Positions 29,572 to 38,897 of a stretch of 64,000 nt of DNA are shown here, piece after piece. The stretch comes from DATFVJ01 sp963851085. GTDB taxonomy: Bacteria; Actinomycetota; Actinomycetes; Streptosporangiales; Streptosporangiaceae. The first letter of the stretch is position 1, and every line of letters begins with the position of its first letter. The stretch lies in NCBI GenBank assembly GCA_963851085.1, contig CAWKNX010000010.1:62001-126000 (forward strand). The letters are read 5' to 3'. Below the pieces are notes generated by a model. The model had not been told where the DNA came from. It did no database searches and saw only the letters and a program-made list of their open reading frames with translations. The translations under genes were made by a program, and so were the position numbers.

Positions 29572-29624
29572 GGCAGTAACGGGATCATGGCGCCGAGCGC
29601 GAACGCGGCGGATGAGTCTCCGCC
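29376..29624 (-). pseudogene. VIT1/CCC1-family transporter, C-terminal remnant
   Basis: The reading SSAAFALGAMIPLLPYLTG, followed by VSLAVSALAAFIGGGIVARLT, a charged turn and VRQLALGTAAAAVTFGIGHL, reproduces the last three membrane helices of VIT-family iron/manganese transporters. Everything upstream of residue SSAAF (expected ~150 residues with the cytoplasmic metal-binding domain) is missing and replaced by Arg-rich shadow sequence. It overlaps the 3' end of the rhomboid-like gene on the opposite strand. It is a deletion remnant rather than a working gene. Confidence 0.7.
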
Positions 29625-29927
29625 AGCACGTCCTGGTCGACCGGTATACCTGCGCTCTCCCGTCCGTTCCGGAAGCGTGTCTGCTTGTCCGGTAACCGTC
29701 CGTGGCCGGAATACAGGTCGGCGCGCACCGGCGCGATACACCTGTTCCTGACCTTGCCGGCCTGAGAAGGGGTAAAATCGTCTAATCATCGCCTGCCCGT
29801 CAGGCACCGGAACGCACCGTGAGGGCATACGGGGGGCCTACCGGACACCGGAGGAACGAACCGGAAGCACTAGCCCGGTAGTTTTTCTCATAGTGTGCGT
29901 GGGCCGGAAGACGGAAGAGGCCATCTC

Positions 29928-31085
29928 GTGATCAGGTTCGATCATGTGACGAAGAGGTACCCAGGATCGGCCGCGCCTGCGGTGAACGCGCTGGACCTGG
30001 AAATCCCCGACGGGCAGACCATGGTCCTGGTGGGCCCGAGCGGGTGTGGCAAGACGACCTCGCTCCGTATGATCAACCGGATGATCGACCTCACCGAGGG
30101 CAAAATCTTCGTCAATGACCAGGACATCCAGCAGGCCGATCCGGCGAAGCTGCGCCGGGGCATCGGGTACGTGATCCAGCATGCGGGGCTCTTCCCGCAT
30201 CGCACCATCGAGGACAACATCGGGACGGTCCCGATGCTCGTCGGCTGGGGTAAAGAGAAGGCCCGCCGTCGCGCGCGCGAACTGATGGAACTCGTTGGCC
30301 TCGACGCGAACATGGCCCGCAGATACCCGCACCAGTTGTCAGGCGGCCAGCAACAGCGCGTGGGCGTGGCGCGCGCGCTCGCCGCTGATCCGCCTGTGCT
30401 GCTGATGGACGAGCCGTTCAGCGCGGTCGACCCGATCGTGCGCGCGACCCTGCAGGACGAACTGCTCCGGATTCAGGCGGAACTGCGCAAGACCGTGGTG
30501 TTCGTCACGCACGACGTGGAGGAAGCGATCAAGGTCGGCGACCGGGTGGCGGTGTTCCGGCCAGGGGGCACCCTCGCCCAGGTCGATCCGCCGGCCCGGC
30601 TGCTCGCCGAGCCCGTGGACGACTACGTCGCGGACTTCCTCGGCTTCGACCGGGGCATCCGCCGGCTGTCTTTCTTCCCGGCAAGCACCCTGGAACTGGA
30701 CACCGATCCGCTGGTAACCGACCGCACTACGGTGGGCGAGGCCCTCGCCAGGGCCAAGGACTCGGGCCTGTCCTGGTTGCTCGTAGTAGATCCCGAACGG
30801 CTGCCGCGGGGTTGGGTGTCGATCACCACGCTCGACGACATTCCGGTGAGCTCGGCGCTGGCCCAGGCGCCGGTCGAAGGAGGCGGGCACACCTTCCGTG
30901 TGACAACGGACTCGCTTCGCGCGGCTCTCGACGCGACCATACTCTCGCCGAGCGGGCAGGCGGCGGGCGTGGACGACGAGGGGCGGGTGGCCGGTGTCAC
31001 GTCCTACGAGCAGCTCCTGATCACCATCCATTCCTTGACAGTGGGTGACGGGGACGGCTCCAGCGGCGAGAGCCGGCCGGTCTGA
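29928..31085 (+). CDS. opuCA: Osmoprotectant (glycine betaine/choline/carnitine) ABC transporter ATPase
   Basis: 385 residues from GTG 29928 behind GGAAGAGG. The ABC core has Walker A GPSGCGKTTS, the signature LSGGQQQRV, Walker B VLLMDEPF and the H-loop VTHDVEEA. The C-terminal ~120 residues resemble the CBS pair that senses ionic strength in OpuA/OpuC ATPases, but with weak conservation. It energises import of a compatible solute. It is the first gene of a four-gene operon (ATPase, permease, permease, binding protein), each coupled or closely spaced. Named by analogy to opuC/proV; the solute cannot be fixed from sequence. Confidence 0.88.
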   Translation: MIRFDHVTKRYPGSAAPAVNALDLEIPDGQTMVLVGPSGCGKTTSLRMINRMIDLTEGKIFVNDQDIQQADPAKLRRGIGYVIQHAGLFPHRTIEDNIGTVPMLVGWGKEKARRRARELMELVGLDANMARRYPHQLSGGQQQRVGVARALAADPPVLLMDEPFSAVDPIVRATLQDELLRIQAELRKTVVFVTHDVEEAIKVGDRVAVFRPGGTLAQVDPPARLLAEPVDDYVADFLGFDRGIRRLSFFPASTLELDTDPLVTDRTTVGEALARAKDSGLSWLLVVDPERLPRGWVSITTLDDIPVSSALAQAPVEGGGHTFRVTTDSLRAALDATILSPSGQAAGVDDEGRVAGVTSYEQLLITIHSLTVGDGDGSSGESRPV

Positions 31086-31768
31086 TGGACTGGGGCTGGA
31101 TCCCGGCGCACGCCAGTTATCTCCTGCTGCTGACCGGCAGGAACCTGTACCTGGCCTTGGTTCCCGTCGCCCTCGGCCTGATCATTGCGGTGCCGCTGGG
31201 CGTCCTGTCCGTGCGATGGGGCTGGATCTATCCCCCGGCGCTGACCGCAACGAGTGTCATCTACGCCATCCCGTCGCTCGCGCTGTTCGTGTTCCTGATC
31301 CCGTTCACCGGGGTCGTCGGCTCGACCCGCGACCTGACCTTGATCATCCCGCTCACGCTGTACACGCTGGCCACCTTGGTCCCGAACGTGGTCGATGGTC
31401 TGCGATCGGTGCCGGAGCCGGTGCGCCAGTCGGCGACGGCGATGGGCTTTGGCGCGATGCGGCGACTGGTCCGGGTGGAGCTGCCGATCGCCACCCCGAT
31501 CGTGATCGCCGGGTTGCGGGTGGCGACCGTGGCGAGCATCAGCCTGGTCAGCGTCGGCGAGCTCATCGGTAATGGCGGGCTGGGGATTCTGTTCACCGAC
31601 GGAGAGGCACGGGCCTTCAATACCGAGATCTGGGTCGGGATCGGCCTGATCGTCATCCTCGCGCTTGCCGCCGACGCGCTGCTCGTCCTGCTTCGATGGC
31701 TGCTGACGCCGTGGCTGCGTTCCGGTCCACGGGTGCCGCTCTCGGCACGAGGGGAGGTGGGCGGATGA
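31085..31768 (+). CDS. opuCB: Osmoprotectant ABC transporter permease 1
   Basis: 227 residues with five or six membrane helices. The BPD permease EAA loop is visible in QSATAMGFGAMRRLVRVELPIATPIVIAGLR. The start codon ATG 31085 overlaps the ATPase stop by one base (TGATG), and the stop overlaps the next ATG (ATGA). With the second permease it should form the heterodimeric membrane channel of an OpuB/OpuC-type importer. Confidence 0.87.
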   Translation: MDWGWIPAHASYLLLLTGRNLYLALVPVALGLIIAVPLGVLSVRWGWIYPPALTATSVIYAIPSLALFVFLIPFTGVVGSTRDLTLIIPLTLYTLATLVPNVVDGLRSVPEPVRQSATAMGFGAMRRLVRVELPIATPIVIAGLRVATVASISLVSVGELIGNGGLGILFTDGEARAFNTEIWVGIGLIVILALAADALLVLLRWLLTPWLRSGPRVPLSARGEVGG

Positions 31769-32442
31769 ACGCGCTCCAGGCGGCATGGGCCTGGCTGACG
31801 CAGACGCAGCAGTGGCAAGGCGCCGACGGCATCCCGACCCGGCTCATCCAGCATCTCGAGTACACCGGCCTGGCGCTCGTCGTCGCCGCCCTGATCGCGC
31901 TGCCGCTCGGCCTGCTGATCGGTCACACGGGCCGTGGCGGGTTCGTGATCGTCACCCTGGCCAACTTCGGCCGGGCGCTGCCGACGCTCGGCCTGGTGGT
32001 GCTCGCGTTTCTCGTCAGCAACGGCTCGTCGGCCGCGGTACTCGTCGCCCTCGTCGTTCTCGCGATCCCGCCGATCCTGGTGAACACCTACGAAGGTGTG
32101 CAGGGAGTCGATCGCGACGTCAAGGACGCGGCGCAGGGGATGGGCATGACCGCGCCCCAGGTCGTGCTCCGCGCGGAGATACCCATAGCGACACCGCTGA
32201 TCCTGCTCGGCCTGCGGACAGCGGCGATTCAGGTCGTTGCGACCGCCACGATCGCCGCCTATATCGGCATGGGCGGCCTCGGCCGCTACATCATCGATGG
32301 CCTGAATCAAAACGACTACGCGATGGTCGCCGGCGGCGCGATAGTGGTCGTCGCGCTCGCGCTAGCCGTTCAGGTCATCTTCGTCGCCATCCGCCGCCTC
32401 GCCGTACCCGCTGGCATCCGCCAGCAGGTCCAAACCTCCTGA
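31765..32442 (+). CDS. opuCD: Osmoprotectant ABC transporter permease 2
   Basis: 225 residues from ATG 31765 (ATGA overlap with the first permease). The membrane helices include GLALVVAALIALPLGLLIGH, and the EAA loop is KDAAQGMGMTAPQVVLRAEIP. The AAYIGMGGLGRYIIDGL segment is strongly conserved in OpuC permeases. It is the partner of the preceding permease. Confidence 0.88.
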   Translation: MNALQAAWAWLTQTQQWQGADGIPTRLIQHLEYTGLALVVAALIALPLGLLIGHTGRGGFVIVTLANFGRALPTLGLVVLAFLVSNGSSAAVLVALVVLAIPPILVNTYEGVQGVDRDVKDAAQGMGMTAPQVVLRAEIPIATPLILLGLRTAAIQVVATATIAAYIGMGGLGRYIIDGLNQNDYAMVAGGAIVVVALALAVQVIFVAIRRLAVPAGIRQQVQTS

Positions 32443-32478
32443 TCTTGCTCTTTGAGAACTACGGAAGGATATTGACCT

Positions 32479-33402
32479 ATGTCTCGGATAGCCAGCGGCG
32501 CGGCCATCGGCCTGGCAGCCGCCCTCGGCCTCACGCTCGCCGCGTGCGGCAGCAGCAGCAAGTCGTCCAATCCGCTCGCCGCGCCGAGCGCGAGCAGCGG
32601 CACCGTGGTCGTGGGCTCAGCGAACTTCCCTGAGAGCCAGCTGATCGGCGAGATCTACGCGCAGGCGCTCGAGGCCAAGGGCATCAAGGTGACCCGCAGG
32701 TTCAACATCGGCGCGCGCGAGGTCTACTACCCGCAGGTGGTCTCGTGCGCGATCACGGTGATGCCGGAGTACAACGGCGCGCTGCTGACCACCTCCGTGG
32801 ACAAGACGTCCACCGCCGTGACCACAGCTCAGGTGAACGCGGCGCTCGCCGCGAAGCTGCCGTCGTCGGCCGAGATCCTCAACTCGTCGACGGCGCAGGA
32901 CAAGGACTCGGTGACCGTCACCTCGGCGACGGCGGCCAAGGACCACCTGACGTCGATCTCCGATCTCAGCGCCTACGCGAAGAACATGGTGATCGGCGGC
33001 CCGCCCGAGTTCAAAACCCGCGCTGACGGCATCATCGGGCTCAAGAACATCTACGGCCTGACCTTCAAGCAGTTCCAGCCTCTCGACGAGGCCGGGCCGG
33101 TCACGGTCGCGGCGCTCAAGAGTGACAAAGTGCAGGCAGCCGACCTGTTCACCACCGACCCGTCGATCATTCTCAACAAGTTCGTCGTGTTGCAGGACCC
33201 GAAGAACCTCTTCGCCGCCCAGAACGTGACACCGCTGGTGTGCAAGAAGTCCACCACCCCCACGATCGCCGCTGCGCTCAACGCGGTGTCGGCGAAGCTG
33301 ACCACCGCGGGCCTGCTGCAGATGGGCAAGCTGACCGGTGTGAACAAGGAGGACTACTCGACCGTCGCCAAGAACTGGCTCAGCCAGAACGGCCTCGGCT
33401 GA
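32479..33402 (+). CDS. opuCC: Osmoprotectant ABC transporter substrate-binding lipoprotein
   Basis: 307 residues. The signal peptide ends in lipobox LAAC (Cys ~23) and is followed by a Ser-rich tether. The mature domain has the OpuAC/ProX-like opening VVVGSANFPESQLIGEIYAQALE, with NIGAREVYYP and MPEYNGALL. It binds the solute outside the membrane and delivers it to the permeases. It follows the second permease by 36 bp with ribosome site GAAGGA. The unusual Cys pair (VVSCAITVMP and LVCKKS) may form a disulfide. Confidence 0.87.
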   Translation: MSRIASGAAIGLAAALGLTLAACGSSSKSSNPLAAPSASSGTVVVGSANFPESQLIGEIYAQALEAKGIKVTRRFNIGAREVYYPQVVSCAITVMPEYNGALLTTSVDKTSTAVTTAQVNAALAAKLPSSAEILNSSTAQDKDSVTVTSATAAKDHLTSISDLSAYAKNMVIGGPPEFKTRADGIIGLKNIYGLTFKQFQPLDEAGPVTVAALKSDKVQAADLFTTDPSIILNKFVVLQDPKNLFAAQNVTPLVCKKSTTPTIAAALNAVSAKLTTAGLLQMGKLTGVNKEDYSTVAKNWLSQNGLG

Positions 33403-33822
33403 CCGATCACCCGCCAGCGGAGCTGGCAAAGCCACCCCAGCGATGACCCATTGGTGGTGCTACAGCACGGTTGGCAATATGCACCATCGCTCAGAATGCG
33501 GCCGGTTTCATGATCGCGGTAACTTTTTGGAAGTATTCGCGGAAAAGTTACCGCGATCATGAAAGCCACGTCGCCGGGGCAGCATTTCTCAGCTGAGACC
33601 TGATCAATCGCCCGAGGTGCCAGGAATAGCACGACTAATGCGCCACCGATCTTGGGCGACCGGTTCGCGCCCGGAGCGCCAGCCGATGCGGCTGCGGGCA
33701 GGTGGAGCCCGTCGGCCGTGCCGGCCGCGGCGGCCGGCGCGGCTTCGCCGACAATGGTGGGGTGACCCGGGCGGGTTATCCGGCCGTCCGGCCGTGCCAA
33801 CACGCTCGACGAGGAGCCCGCG
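33403..33822. other. Intergenic region between the osmoprotectant operon and hutU
   Basis: 420 bp, holding the 59-bp palindromic element and then about 250 bp of GC-rich sequence leading to hutU. No coding frame is convincing. The hutU ribosome site GAGGAG precedes ATG 33823. No specific operator was identified. Confidence 0.5.
33506..33564. terminator. Perfect 22-bp inverted repeat (59-bp palindromic element)
   Basis: TTTCATGATCGCGGTAACTT (start of the arm, 33506-33527) is exactly complementary to the arm at 33543-33564, with a 15-nt loop. It lies 104 bp after the binding-protein gene, ahead of hutU. With T-runs at the loop-side end and outer end, it could be a bidirectional terminator. The full-length perfect symmetry without GC richness is more like a mobile palindromic (REP/MITE-like) unit. 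Confidence 0.75.
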
Positions 33823-35505
33823 ATGACCGGCACACCTGTGATCACCCACGGACCGCGTCCGGTGCGTGCCCCCCGCGGCACGGAACTGACCTGCCGGGGG
33901 TGGCCGCAGGAGGCGGCGATGCGGATGCTCATGAACAACCTCGATCCCGAGGTGGCCGAGCACCCGGACGAGCTGATCGTGTATGGCGGCTCCGGCCGCG
34001 CCGCGCGTAGCTGGGCCGCGTTCGACGCGATCGTCGCGACGTTGCGTAATCTCGCCGGTGACGAGACGCTGCTGATTCAGTCAGGAAAGCCGGTCGGCGT
34101 CGTCCGCACCCATGAGTGGGCGCCGCGCGTCCTCATCGCCAACTCCCTGCTCGTGCCGCAGTGGGCGACCTGGGAGGAGTTCCGCCGCCTCGAAGCTCTC
34201 GGGCTCACCATGTTCGGCCAGATGACCGCTGGATCCTGGATCTACATCGGCACGCAGGGAATCTTGCAGGGCACGTACGAGACGTTCGCCGCGGTGGCGG
34301 CGAAACGGTTCGGCGGCTCGCTGGCCGGCACAATCACGCTCACCGCCGGCCTCGGCGGGATGGGGGGCGCACAGCCGCTCGCCGTCACCATGAACGGCGG
34401 GGTGGCGATCTGCGTGGACTGTGACCCGTCCAGGATCGCGCGGCGGATGGAGCAGGGGTACCTGGACGAGCAGGCCCACGATCTCGACGATGTGGTGCGC
34501 CGCGCCGTCGCCGCGCGTGACTCGGCGCGACCGCTGTCGATCGGGCTGCTCGGCAACGCCGCGGACGTCGTGCCGCGGCTGCTCAGGGTGGGTGCACCCG
34601 TCGACGTCGTCACCGACCAGACCTCCGCCCACGATCCGCTGACCTACCTTCCGCTCGGGGTCGCGTTCGAGGACATGGCAGCGTTGCGTGCCGAAGATCC
34701 GGCCGGCTTCACCAGGCGTGCCCGTGAATCGATGGCCGTTCACGTCGAGGCGATGGTCGGCTTCGCCGACCGGGGCGCCGAGGTATTCGACTACGGCAAC
34801 TCGATCAGGGGCGAGGCACAGCTCGCGGGCTACGGGCGGGCCTTCGACTTCCCCGGCTTCGTGCCCGCCTACATCCGGCCGCTCTTCTGCGAGGGCAAGG
34901 GCCCGTTCCGCTGGGTGGCGCTGTCCGGCGATCCGGCCGACATCGCGGCCACCGATCGCGCGGTCCGCGATCTCTTCCCCGACAATGAGCCGCTGGCCCG
35001 CTGGATCGAGATGGCCGGGCAAAGGGTCCATTTCCAGGGCCTGCCCGCCCGGATCTGCTGGCTTGGATACGGCGAGCGGCACCTGGCCGGGCTCCGCTTC
35101 AACGAGATGGTGGCACGCGGCGACATCAGTGCGCCGATCGTGCTCGGCCGTGATCATCTGGACTGCGGATCGGTAGCGTCGCCGTACCGCGAGACCGAGG
35201 CGATGGCGGACGGCTCTGATGCGATCGCCGACTGGCCGATACTGAATGCCCTGGTGAACGCGGCGTCCGGGGCATCGTGGGTGAGCGTGCACCACGGCGG
35301 CGGCGTCGGAATCGGCAGGTCGATCCACGCCGGGCAGGTCTGTGTGGCCGACGGCACCCCACTCGCCGCCGCCAAGCTGGAGCGAGTGCTCACCAACGAC
35401 CCGGCAACCGGCGTGATCAGGCACGTCGATGCCGGATACGACCGGGCAGCCGAGGTCGCCGCCGAGCGCGGCATCCAGGTGCCCATGGGCCAGGGGTACG
35501 AGTGA
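33823..35505 (+). CDS. hutU: Urocanate hydratase
   Basis: 560 residues, normal length. It converts urocanate to 4-imidazolone-5-propionate using a tightly bound NAD+, the second step of histidine degradation. Diagnostic segments are [19 protein letters not shown] at the N-terminus, the NAD-binding [11 protein letters not shown], the catalytic-cysteine region [14 protein letters not shown], and [20 protein letters not shown] plus [17 protein letters not shown] near the C-terminus. It starts the hut cluster. Histidine ammonia-lyase (hutH) is not in this window. Confidence 0.96.
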   Translation: MTGTPVITHGPRPVRAPRGTELTCRGWPQEAAMRMLMNNLDPEVAEHPDELIVYGGSGRAARSWAAFDAIVATLRNLAGDETLLIQSGKPVGVVRTHEWAPRVLIANSLLVPQWATWEEFRRLEALGLTMFGQMTAGSWIYIGTQGILQGTYETFAAVAAKRFGGSLAGTITLTAGLGGMGGAQPLAVTMNGGVAICVDCDPSRIARRMEQGYLDEQAHDLDDVVRRAVAARDSARPLSIGLLGNAADVVPRLLRVGAPVDVVTDQTSAHDPLTYLPLGVAFEDMAALRAEDPAGFTRRARESMAVHVEAMVGFADRGAEVFDYGNSIRGEAQLAGYGRAFDFPGFVPAYIRPLFCEGKGPFRWVALSGDPADIAATDRAVRDLFPDNEPLARWIEMAGQRVHFQGLPARICWLGYGERHLAGLRFNEMVARGDISAPIVLGRDHLDCGSVASPYRETEAMADGSDAIADWPILNALVNAASGASWVSVHHGGGVGIGRSIHAGQVCVADGTPLAAAKLERVLTNDPATGVIRHVDAGYDRAAEVAAERGIQVPMGQGYE

Positions 35506-35600
35506 GCACCCGCAGTCGGCCCAGACGCCTCAACGCCCGCCCCACCAGCGCGGTCGGCCGGTCGCGTCCGCGCCGTTTCCCTACAAGACCCGCCCTCCCT

Positions 35601-35676
35601 GGGGGCGCTGCCCTACTTGTGATTTTGGCCGGCTGTCAAGCGGGTGGGTACCGGTGAACGCGAATCTGTGGATAAC
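35601..35676. repeat. Intergenic element, copy A (paralogue at 61151)
   Basis: Bases 35601-35640 match 61151-61190 at 33 of 40 positions (core GGGGGCG-TGCC...GATTTTGGCC...TGTCAAG). A second block, GGTGAA...ATCTGTGGATAAC, is also shared. The reverse complement of CTGTGGATAAC contains TTATCCACA, a perfect DnaA-box sequence. Function is unknown. Confidence 0.65.
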
Positions 35677-35712
35677 CCGCAGGCTCGCATGCGCTGGCGG
35701 GGAGGCGATGAC

Positions 35713-37095
35713 GTGAGCTTCTCCGGGCTGTGGGAGTCGCTGCTGCCCATCGGGCGTGATCGCGGCACCGGCGGGTACCGCAGGTTCTCCTGGACCGCCG
35801 CGGACCTGAGCTGCCGGGACTGGTTCATGACCGCGGCCGCGGCCCGTGGGCTTGCGGCGGAGCAGGACCGGGACGGCAACCTGTGGGCCTGGTGGGACGC
35901 CGCAGCACAGATAAGCACGGTCGGCGCGGCACAAGGCGGCGGGCCGCAGGGCTACGCGGAGTCCGCGGAAGCCGCCGCGCCGCGACGGGCCGGTGCCGTG
36001 TCACGTGAGGGTGCTGTGTCACGGGCCGGTGCTGTGTCACGTGAGGGTGCCGTGTCATGCGAGGGTGCCGTATCACGCGAGGGTGCGGTGGTGGCAGGCA
36101 GCCACTTGGACTCGGTGCCTGATGGCGGTGCGTTCGACGGGCCGCTCGGCGTGGTGTCCGCCTTCGCGGCGATCGACTCGCTGCGCGAGCGCGGTTTCAT
36201 ACCCGCCCGGCCGATCGCGGTGGCGGCGTTCACCGAGGAGGAGGGCGCCCGGTTCGGCGTGGCATGCCTCGGCAGCCGTTTGCTGACCGGTGCCACCTCG
36301 GCGCAGACCGCGCGCGGCCTGCGCGACGCGGACGGTGTCAGCCTGGCGGAGGCGATGACGTCTGCCGGGATGGAGCCGGACCGGCTCGGCCCCGACGATG
36401 ACCTGCCCGGCCGGATCGCCGCGTATGTCGAACTGCACATCGAACAGGGCAGGCAGCTCGCCGATCTCGATGCCGCGATCGGCGTGGGGGAGGGGATCTG
36501 GCCGCACGGCAGATGGCGTTTCGATTTCTCCGGGCGAGCCGATCACGCGGGCACGACGGCGCTGCGCGATCGCCGCGACCCGATGCTGCCTTTCGCCGCG
36601 ACCGTCCTTGCGGCCAGGGAAGCGGCCAGCCGCCGCCGCGCGCTCAGTACGTTCGGCAAGCTGACCATAGTGCCGGGTGGGGTCAACGCGATCCCGTCCG
36701 CGGTGCACGCCTGGCTCGATGCCCGCGCCCAGGACGACGTCAGCCTGCGCGGCGTGATCGAGGAGATCACGCAGGCGGCGGACCGGGCGGCCGCTGATCA
36801 CGGCGTCGCCGTCGCCGTGACTCGCGAATCGTCCTCACCGCCGGTCGAGTTCGACCGGGCACTGCGGGCCCGGGTGTGCGGTGCGCTGGCCAGCCAGCGG
36901 ATCAAGGCGCCCGCGCTGCGTACTGGTGCCGGGCACGACGCGGGTGTGCTTGCTGCCCGGATACCCACCGCGATGCTTTTCGTCCGCAACCCCTCAGGCG
37001 TGTCGCACGCTCCGCAGGAGCACGCCGACCTGGCCGACTGCGAGACGGGGGTGGCGGCGCTCGCCGCCGTGCTCGAGGAACTCGCGGGCACGTGA
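35713..37095 (+). CDS. M20-family amidohydrolase (allantoate amidohydrolase-like) in the hut cluster
   Basis: 460 residues from GTG 35713, seven bases after GGGGAGG. An upstream GTG at 35644 falls inside a repeated intergenic element. Metal ligands and motifs are GSHLDSVPDGGAFDGPLG (His, Asp), the EEEGARFG glutamates, HIEQGRQL, DHAGTTALRDRRDP and GAGHDAGVL. Family members cleave carbamoyl or formyl amides. Within hut clusters this gene is a candidate for the N-formylglutamate-hydrolysing step, since no hutG is seen; that is inference. Residues ~94-123 are an inserted (G-A-V-S-R/C-x) array just before the first metal-binding His. Its stop overlaps the hutF start (GTGA). Confidence 0.82.
   Translation: MSFSGLWESLLPIGRDRGTGGYRRFSWTAADLSCRDWFMTAAAARGLAAEQDRDGNLWAWWDAAAQISTVGAAQGGGPQGYAESAEAAAPRRAGAVSREGAVSRAGAVSREGAVSCEGAVSREGAVVAGSHLDSVPDGGAFDGPLGVVSAFAAIDSLRERGFIPARPIAVAAFTEEEGARFGVACLGSRLLTGATSAQTARGLRDADGVSLAEAMTSAGMEPDRLGPDDDLPGRIAAYVELHIEQGRQLADLDAAIGVGEGIWPHGRWRFDFSGRADHAGTTALRDRRDPMLPFAATVLAAREAASRRRALSTFGKLTIVPGGVNAIPSAVHAWLDARAQDDVSLRGVIEEITQAADRAAADHGVAVAVTRESSSPPVEFDRALRARVCGALASQRIKAPALRTGAGHDAGVLAARIPTAMLFVRNPSGVSHAPQEHADLADCETGVAALAAVLEELAGT
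35992..36081 (+). repeat. Five in-frame 18-bp repeats inside the M20 gene
   Basis: The unit GGTGCCGTGTCACGTGAG recurs at 35992, 36010, 36028, 36046 and 36064 with a few changes. Each copy encodes six residues (G-A-V-S-R-E type). It directly precedes the codons for the VVAGSHLDS metal-binding motif. Confidence 0.93.
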
Positions 37096-38474
37096 GCGGG
37101 TACAGGCGCTGGCACGCCGAACTCGCCTGGCTGCCGGGACTTGGTGTCCGTCCCGGCGTGCTGATCGAAGCCGACGGCGAGCGGTTCGGCGCGGTGACCC
37201 CGGACGTCGGCCGCGGCGACGCACCAGCCGGCGCCGTCTGGCTGCCCGGATTGACCCTGCCCGGGTTCGCCAACGCGCACTCGCACGCGTTCCACCGGGC
37301 GCTGCGCGGTATCACGCAGGGCGCCCGTGGCACGTTCTGGACCTGGCGGGAGCGCATGTACGAGGTGGCGGCGCGGCTGGATCCCGACGCTTACCTCGGA
37401 CTCGCGCGCGCGGTGTACGCCGAGATGGCGCTCGCCGGGGTGAGCTGTGTGGGTGAATTCCACTACCTGCATCACGGCGCGGGCGGACGCGCCTACGGCG
37501 ACCCGAACGCGATGGGCCACGCGCTCATCCAGGCCGCCGCCGACGCCGGCATCCGCATGACGCTGCTCGACACCTGCTACCTGTCCGGCGGCCTGACGCC
37601 GGACGGCCGGGTGGAGCCGCTCGCTGGACCGCAACTACGGTTCGGCGACGGGGACGCGCAGCGCTGGGCCGCACGGGTGGACGCGCTCGCGCCTGACTCC
37701 CACGGCATGCTCACCGCGCACGCGCGGGCCGGTGCGGCGATCCATTCGGTGCGGGCCGTGCCGCCGGACCAGATGCACCCGGTCGTCGCCTGGGCGCAGC
37801 GTTACGGCGCGCCCGTGCATGTCCACCTGTCGGAGCAGCCGGCCGAGAACGACGCCTGCCTTGCCGCGTACCAGTACACGCCCGCTCAGCTTCTGTTCAA
37901 CACGGGAGTGCTCGGCCCCCGCACCACGGTCGTGCACGCCACCCACGTGAGCAGAGCCGATATGGATCTGCTCGGCGGCACCCAGACGTTCGCCTGCATT
38001 TGCCCGACCACCGAGCGCGATCTCGCGGACGGGCCAGGCCCGGCCCGGGCACTCGCGTCAGCGGGCTGCAAGCTCACGGTCGGGACCGACAGCCACGCCG
38101 TCATCGACCCGATCGAGGAGGCGCGCGGCATCGAGTTGATGGAGCGCCTTGTCACGCGCGAGCGCGGGCACTTCGGCGCGGCCGAGCTCGCCCGGACGGC
38201 GACCATCGACGGCCACGCATGCCTGGGCTGGCCGGACGCTGGAGAGATCGCCCCTGGCGCGTGGGCCGATCTGGTCACCATCGGTTTCTGCTCACCGCGG
38301 CTGGCGGGCACCGCCGCCGCGACCGCCCTGGAATCCATGATCTTCGCCGGATCAGCGGCCGACGTGCGCAACGTCGTGGTCAGCGGGCGCGACGTGGTGC
38401 GCGACGGGCGCCACCTCCTGGCCGACGTGCCTGCCGACCTCGCCGCCTCGATTGGTGCGCTGATCAGCGCATAA
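37092..38474 (+). CDS. hutF: Formimidoylglutamate deiminase
   Basis: 460 residues from GTG 37092, overlapping the previous stop (GTGA). It is an amidohydrolase-superfamily zinc enzyme that hydrolyses N-formimino-L-glutamate to N-formyl-L-glutamate and ammonia. Motifs are the HxH metal site in NAHSHAFHRAL, the family signature GTFWTWRERMYEV, CVGEFHYLHHG, the third histidine in VHVHLSEQPAEN, HATHVS and the metal Asp in TVGTDSHAVIDP. This matches the Pseudomonas-type hutF route rather than direct HutG cleavage. Operon position after hutU and the M20 enzyme supports the pathway. Confidence 0.93.
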   Translation: MSGYRRWHAELAWLPGLGVRPGVLIEADGERFGAVTPDVGRGDAPAGAVWLPGLTLPGFANAHSHAFHRALRGITQGARGTFWTWRERMYEVAARLDPDAYLGLARAVYAEMALAGVSCVGEFHYLHHGAGGRAYGDPNAMGHALIQAAADAGIRMTLLDTCYLSGGLTPDGRVEPLAGPQLRFGDGDAQRWAARVDALAPDSHGMLTAHARAGAAIHSVRAVPPDQMHPVVAWAQRYGAPVHVHLSEQPAENDACLAAYQYTPAQLLFNTGVLGPRTTVVHATHVSRADMDLLGGTQTFACICPTTERDLADGPGPARALASAGCKLTVGTDSHAVIDPIEEARGIELMERLVTRERGHFGAAELARTATIDGHACLGWPDAGEIAPGAWADLVTIGFCSPRLAGTAAATALESMIFAGSAADVRNVVVSGRDVVRDGRHLLADVPADLAASIGALISA

Positions 38475-38897
38475 GCGCACGTCTGGTAGCCGCGACATTA
38501 TCGGTCGCTGCCGGAGGCCTGTCCCTCGCGGGAGTCGGCCAGGCCGCGGGGGCGGGAGGCCTTCTTGAGGCGACCATTCCGGCCGCGCTCGACCGGCGGA
38601 GGCGCTCCAAACGGCTGCCGCGGATGCGCCGCGGCCGCCAGCGCACCCGTGCACGAGGTAGCGCGAAAAGCCCGGGTTGTGGCTCATGTGAGACAGCGCA
38701 CCTGACTCATTGGCGCGCGCGGTGGGCCTTTCGGGCTAAATTTCTGGTTCATCCGCGTACACTGCTCCCAATATCTTGCGTGCCGGTTGGCTGCGGGGCA
38801 TGGGCCTCGGCCCTTAGCTCCACCATGCGGCTCGCGGCCGCGAAGCGGGACCGCGCGGGGGCGCGGGTTAATGCTCTAAGGGGGAACACGGCCAACC
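38475..38897. other. Intergenic region upstream of the CHAT operon
   Basis: 423 bp. The middle part (about 38690-38780) is relatively A/T-rich (for example GGGCTAAATTTCTGGTTCATC, then TACACT) and is the likely promoter region of the following operon. No gene is supported. It marks the left boundary of the segment that separates hutF from hutI. Confidence 0.5.

Noticed and set aside
33506..33564. Insertion-sequence terminal repeat
   Set aside because: There is no transposase, no second end and no target duplication; the element is only 59 bp.
34081..35424. A 447-codon antisense frame over hutU
   Set aside because: hutU reads completely on the + strand with every diagnostic motif, so this is a GC shadow.
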